Assembly (NCBI GenBank): GCA_963788285.1
Contig: CAWBGB010000008.1
Coordinates: forward strand, 62,001-126,000
DNA: 64,000 nt
Source: Alicyclobacillus_A sp963788285
GTDB lineage: Bacteria; Bacillota; Bacilli; Alicyclobacillales; Alicyclobacillaceae
Reading direction: 5' to 3'
The notes beneath the pieces are model-generated. The model was not told the DNA's origin. It did no database searches and saw only the letters and a program-made list of their open reading frames with translations. The translations under genes and the position numbers were made by a program. Position 1 is the stretch's first letter; each line of letters starts with the position of its first letter. Positions 17,535 to 25,395 of the stretch are shown here, piece by piece.

Positions 17535-18305
17535 GTGTTGGCGATTTTAACGCAGTTTTCCCGAACCGAACTCGTCTTTGGCAAAGAAGGCGTTGAAAAA
17601 CTGAAAACCAAAACGGTCGCAGTACTGGGAGCAGGCGGCGTTGGATCATTCGCGATGGAAGCTCTCGCGCGGACGGGGATTGGACGGCTCGTGCTGATTG
17701 ACAAAGACGTCGTGGACATTACCAACGTGAACCGCCAGATCCCGGCTCTCGTCACCACCATCGGTCGACCGAAGGTCGAAGTCATGAAAGAGCGCATTGC
17801 CCAAATCAATCCGAATTGTGAAGTCATCTCGCTGCAAACGTTCTTTCTCGAAGACACCAAAGAACAGCTGTTTCAATTTCCACTGGACTACGTCGTCGAC
17901 GCGATTGACATTGTCACGGCGAAAATCCTCCTCATTAAAGAGTGTGTCGAGCGGAACATTCCCATCGTGTCGAGTATGGGCGCAGCCAACAAGCTTGATC
18001 CAACCCGCTTTCGCGTCATGGACTTGTCACAAACGCGCATTGATCCCATCGCAAAGGTGTTGCGCCGAGAGTTGAAAAAATACGGCATCACCAAAGGGGT
18101 CAAAACGGTTTGCTCGACAGAGCGGCCGCGCACGCCTCGGGAAGACGTGCGGCAGCAAATTGTCTCACCGGAGGTGGAAGCCGCGTCGAAGGTGCGCAAA
18201 GCAAAGATGCCGCCTGCCAGCACCGCGTACGTACCGTCCGTCGCAGGACTGATTCTAGCAAGTGTGGTCATTCACGACCTCACAGGCGTGTATCCAGAAG
18301 ATTGA
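17535..18305 (+). CDS. tcdA: tRNA threonylcarbamoyladenosine dehydratase (ThiF family)
   Basis: This E1-like enzyme of about 256 residues uses ATP to convert t6A37 to cyclic ct6A in tRNA. It shows FSRTELVFGKEGVEKL, the nucleotide loop VLGAGGVGSFAMEALARTGIG, the catalytic DKDVVDITNVNRQ, and CSTERPR near the C terminus. It closely resembles Bacillus YrvM. The start is uncertain. GTG 17535 directly abuts the AGGAAG site, so the TTG at 17538 or a codon just after it could be used. Confidence 0.93.
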   Translation: MLAILTQFSRTELVFGKEGVEKLKTKTVAVLGAGGVGSFAMEALARTGIGRLVLIDKDVVDITNVNRQIPALVTTIGRPKVEVMKERIAQINPNCEVISLQTFFLEDTKEQLFQFPLDYVVDAIDIVTAKILLIKECVERNIPIVSSMGAANKLDPTRFRVMDLSQTRIDPIAKVLRRELKKYGITKGVKTVCSTERPRTPREDVRQQIVSPEVEAASKVRKAKMPPASTAYVPSVAGLILASVVIHDLTGVYPED

Positions 18306-18374
18306 CATCGACTTAACGTGCAGACTGCCCCATTACCACCCGCGTCCTCTTACAAGCTCAGGAAGTCACGCCAC

Positions 18375-18417
18375 AACAAAAAATGACGTGCTGGCAGTGG
18401 TAGCCTGCAGCACGTCA
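18375..18417 (-). terminator. Rho-independent terminator of the M16 gene pair
   Basis: Arms of 13 bp with one bulged base (18384-18397 and 18405-18417) are followed on the minus strand by TTTTTTGTTG. It lies 46 bases after the YfmH stop and before the convergent tcdA end. Confidence 0.88.
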
Positions 18418-18462
18418 CATTTCCTTCGATGCAGTTTAACAATGCGAATGTGGTCCCCCAAA

Positions 18463-19746
18463 TTACTTCGGCAGCACCATGGACACCGACCGCTGCTCGG
18501 GCACAAAATGCTCGCGCAGGCGCTGGTTTGCCTGTTCCAACGTAATCCGTTCCAGCACGTCAGCCGTCTCAAACATGTCCGCCCCGCGGAGTGCGTAACT
18601 CACAAATGCGCGTGCGACATAGTTGGGATTGTCAACGGACGTAATGAAGCGCCCGATGGCTTTGCGTCGGCTACGCTCGAAGTCCTCCTCAGATATGCCT
18701 CGTTGTTGTGCCTCATTCAAAAGGGTCTGAACCGTCTCTACCAGACGCTGTGGATTGGGTGTATTCCCCCCGAGCACTGAGTATCCGTAGGTTGGGGCGC
18801 ACTCGTACTCCCAGGAAAAATTCTGGTCAATCAGGTTCTCGTCAATCAAGCGATGGTAAAAATCGCTGCTTCGTCCGAACAATGCGTCGAGGAGTACGCC
18901 GGTTAGAATCTCCTGCTCCAATTGCTCCGGTCCAGTCAAGCCGGTCTTTGCGTCCTTCCAACCCATGAAGCAGCGCGGTTGACTCACGCCAAGCTTCGCA
19001 GTGACTTCTGGTGAATCCACCTGGGGAGGTTCCTGCGGGAAGATTCTCTCCACGACAGGCGCGGGTCCGAACTGCTTCTTGGCTTGGTTCTCCCGGATCC
19101 ACTGTAACATGGCTGCTGGCTCAAATCCGCCAACCGCGAAGAACACCATGTTCGACGGATGGTAAAACGTTTTGTGGCACTGGTAGAGTGTTTCGGGGTC
19201 TATCTTCGCTATGGACTCCACCGTACCAGCGATGGGCACCTGCACGGGATGCTCCTTGTACATGGCTTGCAACAAGTTGAAGAACACCAGCCAATCCGGA
19301 TTGTCATCGTACATCCGTATTTCCTGGCCAATAATGCCCTTTTCCTTTTCTACGCTTCGCTCGGAAAACCACGGATCCTGGACAAAGTCGAGCAACACCT
19401 CAGTGTTTTTGGCCACGTCGTCTGTACAAGAAAACAGATACGTCGTCAGGTCAAACGTCGTAAACGCGTTCGCCGAAGCTCCGTGCTTTGCGAACTCTGG
19501 AAATACGTCACCATGTTCCTTTTCAAACATTTTGTGTTCCAGAAAGTGCGCAATCCCGTCTGGAACGGTGGTGGGCTCGGCGGCTCCTTGCAATTTGAAC
19601 GTCCTATCAATGGATCCATACCGAGTCGTGAAAGTGGCGAACGTTTGCTGGAATCCGGGTTTGGGCAGCAAATACACGACGAGACCGTTGTCCAGTTTGT
19701 CCTGGATGAGGGTCTGGTGAAGTCTATCGTAGGAGATTTCACGCAC
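18463..19746 (-). CDS. yfmH: M16 family metallopeptidase, YfmH-type (EF-P modification-associated)
   Basis: This 427-residue pitrilysin-family protein has an intact inverted zinc motif HFLEH (His67, Glu70, His71) and a downstream glutamate in the KNTEVLLDFV...EKGIIGQEI region, so it should be catalytically competent. In Bacilli, the YfmF/YfmH pair is associated with the 5-aminopentanol modification of elongation factor P; the molecular role is unclear. It overlaps the upstream yfmF-like gene by eight bases and probably forms a heterodimer with its product. Confidence 0.88.
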   Translation of the reverse strand: MREISYDRLHQTLIQDKLDNGLVVYLLPKPGFQQTFATFTTRYGSIDRTFKLQGAAEPTTVPDGIAHFLEHKMFEKEHGDVFPEFAKHGASANAFTTFDLTTYLFSCTDDVAKNTEVLLDFVQDPWFSERSVEKEKGIIGQEIRMYDDNPDWLVFFNLLQAMYKEHPVQVPIAGTVESIAKIDPETLYQCHKTFYHPSNMVFFAVGGFEPAAMLQWIRENQAKKQFGPAPVVERIFPQEPPQVDSPEVTAKLGVSQPRCFMGWKDAKTGLTGPEQLEQEILTGVLLDALFGRSSDFYHRLIDENLIDQNFSWEYECAPTYGYSVLGGNTPNPQRLVETVQTLLNEAQQRGISEEDFERSRRKAIGRFITSVDNPNYVARAFVSYALRGADMFETADVLERITLEQANQRLREHFVPEQRSVSMVLPK

Positions 19747-21043
19747 TCGCGTTCACCTCCTGATTGTTCAAAAAGTACACGGTGTCCAATTCCAGTGTCT
19801 GTGCAGCCCGAACCACATCTTCTTTGCCCACCGCAGAAATCTGGTCGAGCAATTCCTCAACACTTCGACGAATGCCTGCCAACACGCCACTGAAATGGAT
19901 CTCCGTCAACGACAACGGCTGATCCAATACTTGCCGGTACTGGTTACGCAAGCCGCGCACCGTGAACTCGAGTTCCTCATCGGTCACGTCACCCGCTTTG
20001 AGTGCTTCCACTTGCCGTAAAATGATGTCGTACGCCTGCGCCTTATTCCCGACTTCAATGCCCGTCTGTACTGCGACGATGCCAGTTAGGCCGTCCAGGC
20101 GACTGGAGGCGTAATACGCCAAGCTGGCCTTTTCGCGAACGTTCATGAATAGCTTGGAGTGAGGAAAACCCCCGAGTATGCCGTTCGCGACGAGTAAAGG
20201 TAAGTACTCGGCATCGCCGTAGGATACCCCTGTGCGGAACCCAAGGTTTAGCTTTCCTTGTTGCACAGACTGGGACTCCACGACTTCTCTGGTTTCACCG
20301 TGTCGGGTTGCGAGCGCGCGGACCGGGCTCGTGTTGGGCGCATTGCCTTGTCCAAACGCCTGGTGAAGCTTCCCCATCATGCGCTGCAAAGTCGCCTGCA
20401 CGTCCTGCACGTGCCCCACGACGTACACGTGGACGTCTGACGTAGCAAGGAGCTCCTGGTACACATCCCACAGCCTATCCTTGTCGACTTTTCGCAGATC
20501 CTCGAGATACCCAAGGCGCGCCAGACCTTCCGGCTGTCCCTGGCACATCTCCTCCAGGCAACGCTCCATGGCGTATGTAATTTTGTCGTCGAACACACTT
20601 TGGATCCGCCGCTCGTGCAGAACCCGTTCGCGCTCCACGTTCTCGGACAAAAAGCCGCGGTCGCCCAGCGCAGGATCCGAAGCGATTTGCAGCAACAAGT
20701 CCTCCAGTTTGTCAATCACCTCTTTGGCACCGGTCACAGTGCCTTCTTCAGGAGCACTTGCCTGCACTTCAAGCACGTGTCGATTTCCTCTTTTGTTGAT
20801 AAAGGTGCGAACAGAGGAGCCAAACAATTTATCCGCGTAGCGCGTGATTTCCAATGCAGACGGGTGCTGCGCGGTACCCTCCATCCACAGGTACGGCAGC
20901 ATTGCACTTTCAGTGACCGTCTCCCGTTGGACAGGACGTGAAAGCTTCAACGCGAGATGGCGTGTACGAAACTTGTCCGTCGCAAGTACGTGAACGGAAA
21001 ACCGCCCCTCTGTATGCGTTACGAAATTGGCCAAACCAGGCAC
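19739..21043 (-). CDS. yfmF: M16 family protein, YfmF-type, catalytically degenerate partner
   Basis: The protein has about 434 residues and the M16 two-domain fold, but no HxxEH motif. The corresponding region reads MLPYLWMEGTAQHPS, so it should be the non-catalytic partner of the downstream YfmH. The open frame extends to 21124, but its first codons lie inside a terminator hairpin. GTG 21043 follows AAAAGGATTGGG with proper spacing and gives the usual short N terminus (PGLANFVTHTEGRFSVHVL). Confidence 0.86.
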   Translation of the reverse strand: MPGLANFVTHTEGRFSVHVLATDKFRTRHLALKLSRPVQRETVTESAMLPYLWMEGTAQHPSALEITRYADKLFGSSVRTFINKRGNRHVLEVQASAPEEGTVTGAKEVIDKLEDLLLQIASDPALGDRGFLSENVERERVLHERRIQSVFDDKITYAMERCLEEMCQGQPEGLARLGYLEDLRKVDKDRLWDVYQELLATSDVHVYVVGHVQDVQATLQRMMGKLHQAFGQGNAPNTSPVRALATRHGETREVVESQSVQQGKLNLGFRTGVSYGDAEYLPLLVANGILGGFPHSKLFMNVREKASLAYYASSRLDGLTGIVAVQTGIEVGNKAQAYDIILRQVEALKAGDVTDEELEFTVRGLRNQYRQVLDQPLSLTEIHFSGVLAGIRRSVEELLDQISAVGKEDVVRAAQTLELDTVYFLNNQEVNASA

Positions 21044-21098
21044 CCCAATCCTTTTCCCACGAGTGGGCAATGTACGACACACGGTCGCTATCACACAG

Positions 21099-21121
21099 AA
21101 AAGAGGCAAGGTGCCTCTTTT
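21099..21121 (-). terminator. Terminator hairpin between the small zinc-finger-like gene and yfmF
   Basis: Perfect 10-bp arms AAAAGAGGCA and TGCCTCTTTT surround a 3-base loop, ending in TTTT on either strand. On the minus strand it ends the 21261-21602 unit and implies that yfmF starts inside or after it, consistent with the 21043 start. Confidence 0.8.
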
Positions 21122-21260
21122 CATTTACAATTCAGTATGATCGATTCGAGGCTTGTTTATCAACGTTAGCGTTTTTAAATACGGCGCTAAGCTAGGTTGC
21201 GTATCACTTCCATATCATTTTTGTAAAACGCCTGCCTAGAACAGCGCTGTGTCTCTGGTT

Positions 21261-21602
21261 CTACGCGTTAGAGGTTCGGCGCCGCAACATCGTGCGGGCG
21301 GCGGCCTGCGCAAGCTCGAAATCAAGCTTGGTAATGACTTGCGCGTCACGGATCCACCGTTGCACCTCACTGTCAATGCGAGGGGCGACGTACTTTGGTG
21401 CACCGTGACGCGCAATCAATTCCTGTTTCGTTGTTTGATGGCGTGCGACGCAGTGGACATTGGTGAGCGCTTCCATCAACTCTCCGCACACTGGACATTG
21501 GAACAACGAAATCCCTTCTTTCTCTTTTTTTCCATTCATATGGTGGGATAGTGCTCCGTATGCGGTCTGAACAGAGAAAGTATTTTCACACTCAAGAAAC
21601 AC
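21261..21602 (-). CDS. Small C2H2 zinc-finger-like protein
   Basis: The protein has 113 residues and is not assigned to a family. A putative zinc site reads CPVCGELMEALTNVHCVARH, with two cysteines, then His-Cys and a final His, followed by a short helix and ELIARHGAPKY. That arrangement resembles the Ros/MucR or phage-type C2H2 modules that end in HGxP. The C-terminal 40 residues look helical. GTG 21602 has AAAGGATG seven bases upstream. A structured leader precedes it (21616-21679) and a terminator follows. A DNA-binding regulator is possible but unproven. Confidence 0.6.
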   Translation of the reverse strand: MFLECENTFSVQTAYGALSHHMNGKKEKEGISLFQCPVCGELMEALTNVHCVARHQTTKQELIARHGAPKYVAPRIDSEVQRWIRDAQVITKLDFELAQAAARTMLRRRTSNA

Positions 21603-21615
21603 GATATCATCCTTT

Positions 21616-21679
21616 ATCTGGGGAGGAGGTGGGTCCTACCGCCCTACCCCGAGACAAGGCGGGCGAACCCAGATTCCCC
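21616..21679 (-). ncRNA. Structured leader element with alternative pairings
   Basis: Three nested helices can form: GGGGA 21620-21624 with TCCCC 21675-21679, TGGGT 21630-21634 with ACCCA 21667-21671, and CCGCC 21639-21643 with GGCGG 21658-21662. A competing 7-bp helix pairs ATCTGGG 21616-21622 with CCCAGAT 21668-21674. On the minus strand the element ends about four bases before the AAAGGATG ribosome site, so the competing pairings could control translation. I match no named riboswitch. The rest of the gap up to 22015 holds no gene I can support. Confidence 0.45.
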
Positions 21680-22000
21680 TATATAAACACCCTCTCGGGC
21701 GGGTGAGCACCGTGCCGGCTACGCCACACGTCATTCTATGAGCATATGGACCGATGTGTTCACGGCGAGTAACGACCCGCTCCCGGCCGCCTGTGTACAG
21801 TAGATGATTCTTGCGTCATCTGATGGTGGCGCTGCGAAACTTTTGGTCATCAGTACGACTGGAGTTTTTGTAAACGCGGGTAGACTGGAAGGTGCGGCTG
21901 CAACGACTTTTCGGCGGTGCACAAACGATTTACAATCCTGTTTGGACGAGTTTGAGCGTTCGGGGCGATATTGGATGAAAATGAACACACTCCATACATA

Positions 22001-22030
22001 CAAGAGGAGGTCACCATGCGGCTGCGTTAG
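22001..22030 (+). promoter_or_regulatory. Strong ribosome site with five-codon frame ending in amber
   Basis: AGAGGAGGTCACC is followed by ATG-CGG-CTG-CGT-TAG. It lies exactly 17 codons upstream of, and in frame with, the TTG at 22067. It is either a mini-leader coupling translation or the original start of the PAP2 gene broken by a nonsense change. Confidence 0.7.
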
Positions 22031-22066
22031 GTTCGTCATTGCGTACAGTCCATATATAGACTGGAA

Positions 22067-23035
22067 TTGTACGAAATACTCGGTATCGCCGTTTCCGCTC
22101 TGGCGATAGCGGTCTTCTTCGCATTTGCGAAGAGGTTAGATGAGATTATCGGTATCAGCGATTACCACTGGAAAGTGGCGAATGCTGTAGTAGGAATGTA
22201 CCAGAACCTGATTACCTGGTTGTTTACAGGCGCGTTTATGCTGCTGTTTCTTTTGCTCGCGCTGTTTCGCAAGCAGAACCATCAGCTTCTGCGCAAGTTG
22301 GCTTACCTCATTCGCGTGCTGCTGGCCTTCTGCACGATGCTGGCGATTTACAAGATTGTAAACGTCTACATCTCGGTGTTCAATCCGGTTGACCGCGACA
22401 TCGTGTTGCAGCGGATAGACAGAGCGTTATTCTTTGGAAAACTTCCTGCGCAGTGGTTCAGCTACATCACGTGCAAACCGTTGACCGACCTTTTCAGCGC
22501 AGCGTACATGTCCTGGTATGTCCTGACCTACAGCACCATCTTCGTCATGATGACGCACAGCCGCAAGGCAGTGGTGGAATACGTTTTCACCGCCATGTCC
22601 ACCTTTTACATTGGCTACTTAACCTACATCATGGTTCCGGCCATTGGCCCCATCTTCACCGTGCACTTCGCGCACCCCGTCGGTGGGATCTCAAGCGTGT
22701 TTACGCACGACCAGGTGCTGGTGGAGCGAGATTGCTTCCCCAGTCTTCACACGGGTATATCCTTGGTTATGCTGATCTCCGTATGGCGGTATCGGCGCAA
22801 GTGGATGTGGTTATACGCTCCGCTTGTCCCCTTGATCATCTGCTCCACCATGTACCTGCGGTTCCACTACGGCATCGACGTGATTGCCGGCAGCGCCTTG
22901 GCTGTCGCCATGACGCAGTTGTGCCCGTTGGCCGTCCGCTGGTGGGAAGCAAAGCGCGAGTCGCACCTCGGCCTGGCTTCATCAGGCGCCGCTCCCGCAG
23001 CGGATCGAAACAGCACGGTTTCGTTTCGTAACTAG
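22067..23035 (+). CDS. PAP2 superfamily membrane phosphatase, inositolphosphotransferase-like
   Basis: This integral membrane protein of 322 residues has about six helices. The PAP2 catalytic parts are CFPSLHTGISLVML and RFHYGIDVIAGSALA, like Aur1/PAP2_3 proteins that act on lipid phosphates. TTG 22067 has no ribosome site. A strong AGGAGGTCACC plus ATG at 22016 is in the same frame, but the fifth codon is TAG (22028-22030). The 340-codon version therefore needs readthrough, a corrected base or reinitiation. The product probably acts on undecaprenyl or phospholipid phosphates; the substrate is unknown. Confidence 0.85.
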   Translation: MYEILGIAVSALAIAVFFAFAKRLDEIIGISDYHWKVANAVVGMYQNLITWLFTGAFMLLFLLLALFRKQNHQLLRKLAYLIRVLLAFCTMLAIYKIVNVYISVFNPVDRDIVLQRIDRALFFGKLPAQWFSYITCKPLTDLFSAAYMSWYVLTYSTIFVMMTHSRKAVVEYVFTAMSTFYIGYLTYIMVPAIGPIFTVHFAHPVGGISSVFTHDQVLVERDCFPSLHTGISLVMLISVWRYRRKWMWLYAPLVPLIICSTMYLRFHYGIDVIAGSALAVAMTQLCPLAVRWWEAKRESHLGLASSGAAPAADRNSTVSFRN

Positions 23036-23064
23036 CTTGAGACCCCCTGCCGTCCACACCGTGG

Positions 23065-23093
23065 TTGAAATGGGTTATGTGGTGTTATATCAT
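23065..23093 (+). promoter_or_regulatory. Sigma-A promoter of the ferredoxin gene
   Basis: TTGAAA (23065-23070) and TATCAT (23088-23093) are separated by 17 bases, 44 bases before the GTG start. Confidence 0.6.
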
Positions 23094-23136
23094 TGTTCTA
23101 GCATCGTAACTTAACATGTTTGAGGAGGAGTCCTAC

Positions 23137-23373
23137 GTGGCATTTGTAATCACCTCGCCATGTATCGGCGAAAAAGCCGCTGACTGTGTTGAAACTTGCC
23201 CCGTTGACGCAATCCACGAAGGCGAGGATCAATACTACATTGATCCAGATTTGTGCATTGATTGCGGTGCATGCGAGGCGGTTTGCCCTGTCTCCGCCAT
23301 TTACATGGAAGATTTTGTGCCGGAAGAGGAGAAAGAGTTTATTCAAAAGAATCGCGATTTCTTCCGGAAGTAG
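23137..23373 (+). CDS. fdxA: 7Fe ferredoxin
   Basis: This small electron carrier has 78 residues. The first cluster motif is Cys9, Cys17 and Cys21-Pro and the second is Cys40, Cys43, Cys46 and Cys50-Pro, the pattern of Bacillus-type ferredoxins with one [3Fe-4S] and one [4Fe-4S] cluster. The acidic C-terminal tail EDFVPEEEKEF is typical. The start is GTG 23137, set by GAGGAGGAG upstream; the ATG at 23116 lies before that site. It has its own promoter and a bidirectional terminator. Confidence 0.93.
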   Translation: MAFVITSPCIGEKAADCVETCPVDAIHEGEDQYYIDPDLCIDCGACEAVCPVSAIYMEDFVPEEEKEFIQKNRDFFRK

Positions 23374-23415
23374 TCTGAGATTTTGCAATACGCTGCAAAT
23401 GTTGCGTAGGGATAT

Positions 23416-23446
23416 AAAACGGGAACTTGGCCCAAGTTCCCGTTTT
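23416..23446. terminator. Bidirectional terminator
   Basis: Perfect 15-bp arms (23416-23430 and 23432-23446) flank a one-base gap; the real loop takes a few of the inner pairs. AAAA and TTTT flank it on both strands, serving the ferredoxin gene and the convergent transporter. Confidence 0.92.
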
Positions 23447-23490
23447 GTCTTTCCCAAGGATGACTGATATGGACGGAAAGTGACCAGAAT

Positions 23491-24783
23491 CTACGACCCT
23501 TTGGCCTTGCGGCGAACCGAGTAGATGTGCCCTACGTTTTCCATGGGCTTTCGCTCCCTTTGCCCGAGATAAATCAACCACCAGGTGATGACTTGTACAA
23601 ACCCTAATACCACAGCAAAGGTTCCAATGGTTCTCGCCGTGGGACTGATTGTCACCAGCGCGATGAACACCGAAATTCCGACCACTCTGCCGACGTTTTC
23701 AAAGACCTCCCGCATGATGATGTACTCCATATGGTGTTCTTTGGAGTTGGGCAACTGGCTGATGGTGTCGAAGACAAAGCCCTGAAGCGGAACCAAAAAC
23801 AGCGGCAAAGCGACAGCAATCAACGCACCGTACCACACCAATGAACTCGCTCGAACGGGCAGTAGGAACAGGAGCGCGGTCAACGCCATGCAAATGGAAC
23901 CAGTACCAAGAAACCACAGCCGTCGGTGCACCGTGACCAGCCGACTTACCGTGTAGAAGGATACGAACGACAATGCGCTCTGTAGAAGTACGAATTCGCC
24001 CAGTTTGAGTTCACTGCCAGTGGCTATGTACATCAACAGCGCGATGAGAAACAAGAACACTCCTTCACGCAATCCATACACGGAACAGCCAAACAGAATC
24101 ATTCGCCACGGTCGCACCCGGAACGACTCGCGTACGACAGTGAGAGACAGATTCCCCACACCCCCTCTGACCCGAAGTTTGGCGCTTAGTAGCGTCGCCA
24201 ATACAAACAGTGCCAGAGACAGTCCGAAGATCCAGTGATAACCGGACAGTCCACCCCATCTGTCCTCTGTGGAAATCAGGTAACCAGCCACAGGTGGAGC
24301 CACGATTCCAGCAACAGCTCCCATGACGCCGTGAAGCCCGTAGAAGCGATCTCTCGACCCACTCTCGGTAAACTGCAGGCTCAACTCGTTGAACGAACAC
24401 CAGTAAAAACCACCCGCCAGCCCCATAATGGCACCTAACAGAATTGGCCAGCGAGCGATCCATGTACCGCCTATCAGAGCCGTCAAATAGAAGACGCCGT
24501 GTAGGCAGATGCCGGTACGTAGCGTCAATACACTGTGAACTCTGTTGGCAATCCACCCTGCCAGCACGAATGTGGCAGGGATCACACAGTATATAGCCAG
24601 GTTGTACCTGCCAATCGCGCCGTAGCTCTTATCGACTTTCCACAGGTACACGTTGACAAACGTATTCGACAACGACACGGACAACGCGAAGATCCCGCTG
24701 ATGACTAGAAGCCAACGCGCACGCCCTGCAAACGGCTCACGTGTCAGAACCACCACCTCCAATGTACAGGTTCGTCTTCGCAA
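23491..24783 (-). CDS. MFS transporter
   Basis: The protein has up to 430 residues and about twelve transmembrane helices. It resembles the YqgE/YkuC-like or UMF1-like single carriers of Bacilli; I cannot name the substrate. The middle contains YGLHGVMGAVAGIVAPPVAGYL. The start is ambiguous. The frame opens upstream of a GGAGGTGG motif, and the real initiator is probably one of the TTG/GTG codons around 24760. It overlaps the end of the secreted-protein gene, so the two are likely co-transcribed. Confidence 0.82.
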   Translation of the reverse strand: MRRRTCTLEVVVLTREPFAGRARWLLVISGIFALSVSLSNTFVNVYLWKVDKSYGAIGRYNLAIYCVIPATFVLAGWIANRVHSVLTLRTGICLHGVFYLTALIGGTWIARWPILLGAIMGLAGGFYWCSFNELSLQFTESGSRDRFYGLHGVMGAVAGIVAPPVAGYLISTEDRWGGLSGYHWIFGLSLALFVLATLLSAKLRVRGGVGNLSLTVVRESFRVRPWRMILFGCSVYGLREGVFLFLIALLMYIATGSELKLGEFVLLQSALSFVSFYTVSRLVTVHRRLWFLGTGSICMALTALLFLLPVRASSLVWYGALIAVALPLFLVPLQGFVFDTISQLPNSKEHHMEYIIMREVFENVGRVVGISVFIALVTISPTARTIGTFAVVLGFVQVITWWLIYLGQRERKPMENVGHIYSVRRKAKGS

Positions 24784-25226
24784 AGATGCTGAGAGATAAA
24801 GGCCGACACTGAGGACTCCGGACGGAAGTAACGACTGTGCACGGGGTCATAGAGAAGTCCGGCATTCGTAATGTAGAACGTTCGATCAACAACACCTGCG
24901 CGTTTGTAAAACACAAGCACGTGTTGCAATCCATCTCGCGCCGCGTTGTGCAACGTTGCATCGTTGGTCCCTGCGGCCAGCGATGCAAGCGTCGGTTTGT
25001 CCTGATTCGTGACCGTCACGACCGGGTTGTCCATCGTGAGTCCTTTGTAAAAGACTACACAGGTATCGGTCTTGGCGTCCACCGGACAAACCGACGACAG
25101 TCGAATGGCCGAGTTTGCCAGGCTTACAGTGTGTTTCCCATGTGGAAATCCGGCGATGGTGGAGGTTAGACAAAGTAGTACGCCGCATAAGGCCACCCCG
25201 AGCTGCGTACGCTCCTTGTGTCTCAC
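24744..25226 (-). CDS. Secreted protein of unknown function
   Basis: The protein has 160 residues with a charged N terminus and a signal-peptide-like core (LGVALCGVLLCLTSTIAG). The exported part has two cysteines close together (SSVCPVDAKTDTCVVFY) that could form a disulfide. I recognise no domain. GTG 25226 follows GGAAGGAGGGAC. Its end overlaps the start of the MFS carrier gene by up to 40 bases, which suggests a functional pair. Confidence 0.65.
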   Translation of the reverse strand: MRHKERTQLGVALCGVLLCLTSTIAGFPHGKHTVSLANSAIRLSSVCPVDAKTDTCVVFYKGLTMDNPVVTVTNQDKPTLASLAAGTNDATLHNAARDGLQHVLVFYKRAGVVDRTFYITNAGLLYDPVHSRYFRPESSVSAFISQHLCEDEPVHWRWWF

Positions 25227-25349
25227 AATGTCCCTCCTTCCGGTCTGCTTTTGCTTTCCCACACCGAGTATGGTCAACAACGGCGCAGTTGGCTCTTCGC
25301 GCAGTAGTGTGCCCGAAAAGTCAGCCTTGAATCACGTGTACTGCGCACG

Positions 25350-25382
25350 AAAACGGCGCCAGGAGTCACCTGGCGCCGTTTT
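25350..25382 (-). terminator. Terminator of the isobutyryl-CoA mutase operon
   Basis: Perfect 14-bp arms AAAACGGCGCCAGG and CCTGGCGCCGTTTT surround a 5-base loop, 14 bases after the mutase stop. TTTT ends the minus-strand copy. Confidence 0.93.
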
Positions 25383-25395
25383 ACAAATCGCTCGA

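Noticed and set aside
21616..21679. tRNA, SRP RNA, 6S RNA or a named riboswitch in the gap before PAP2
   Set aside because: The helices do not match cloverleaf, SRP Alu domain, 6S bubble or any riboswitch consensus I can recall, so it is left as an unnamed element.
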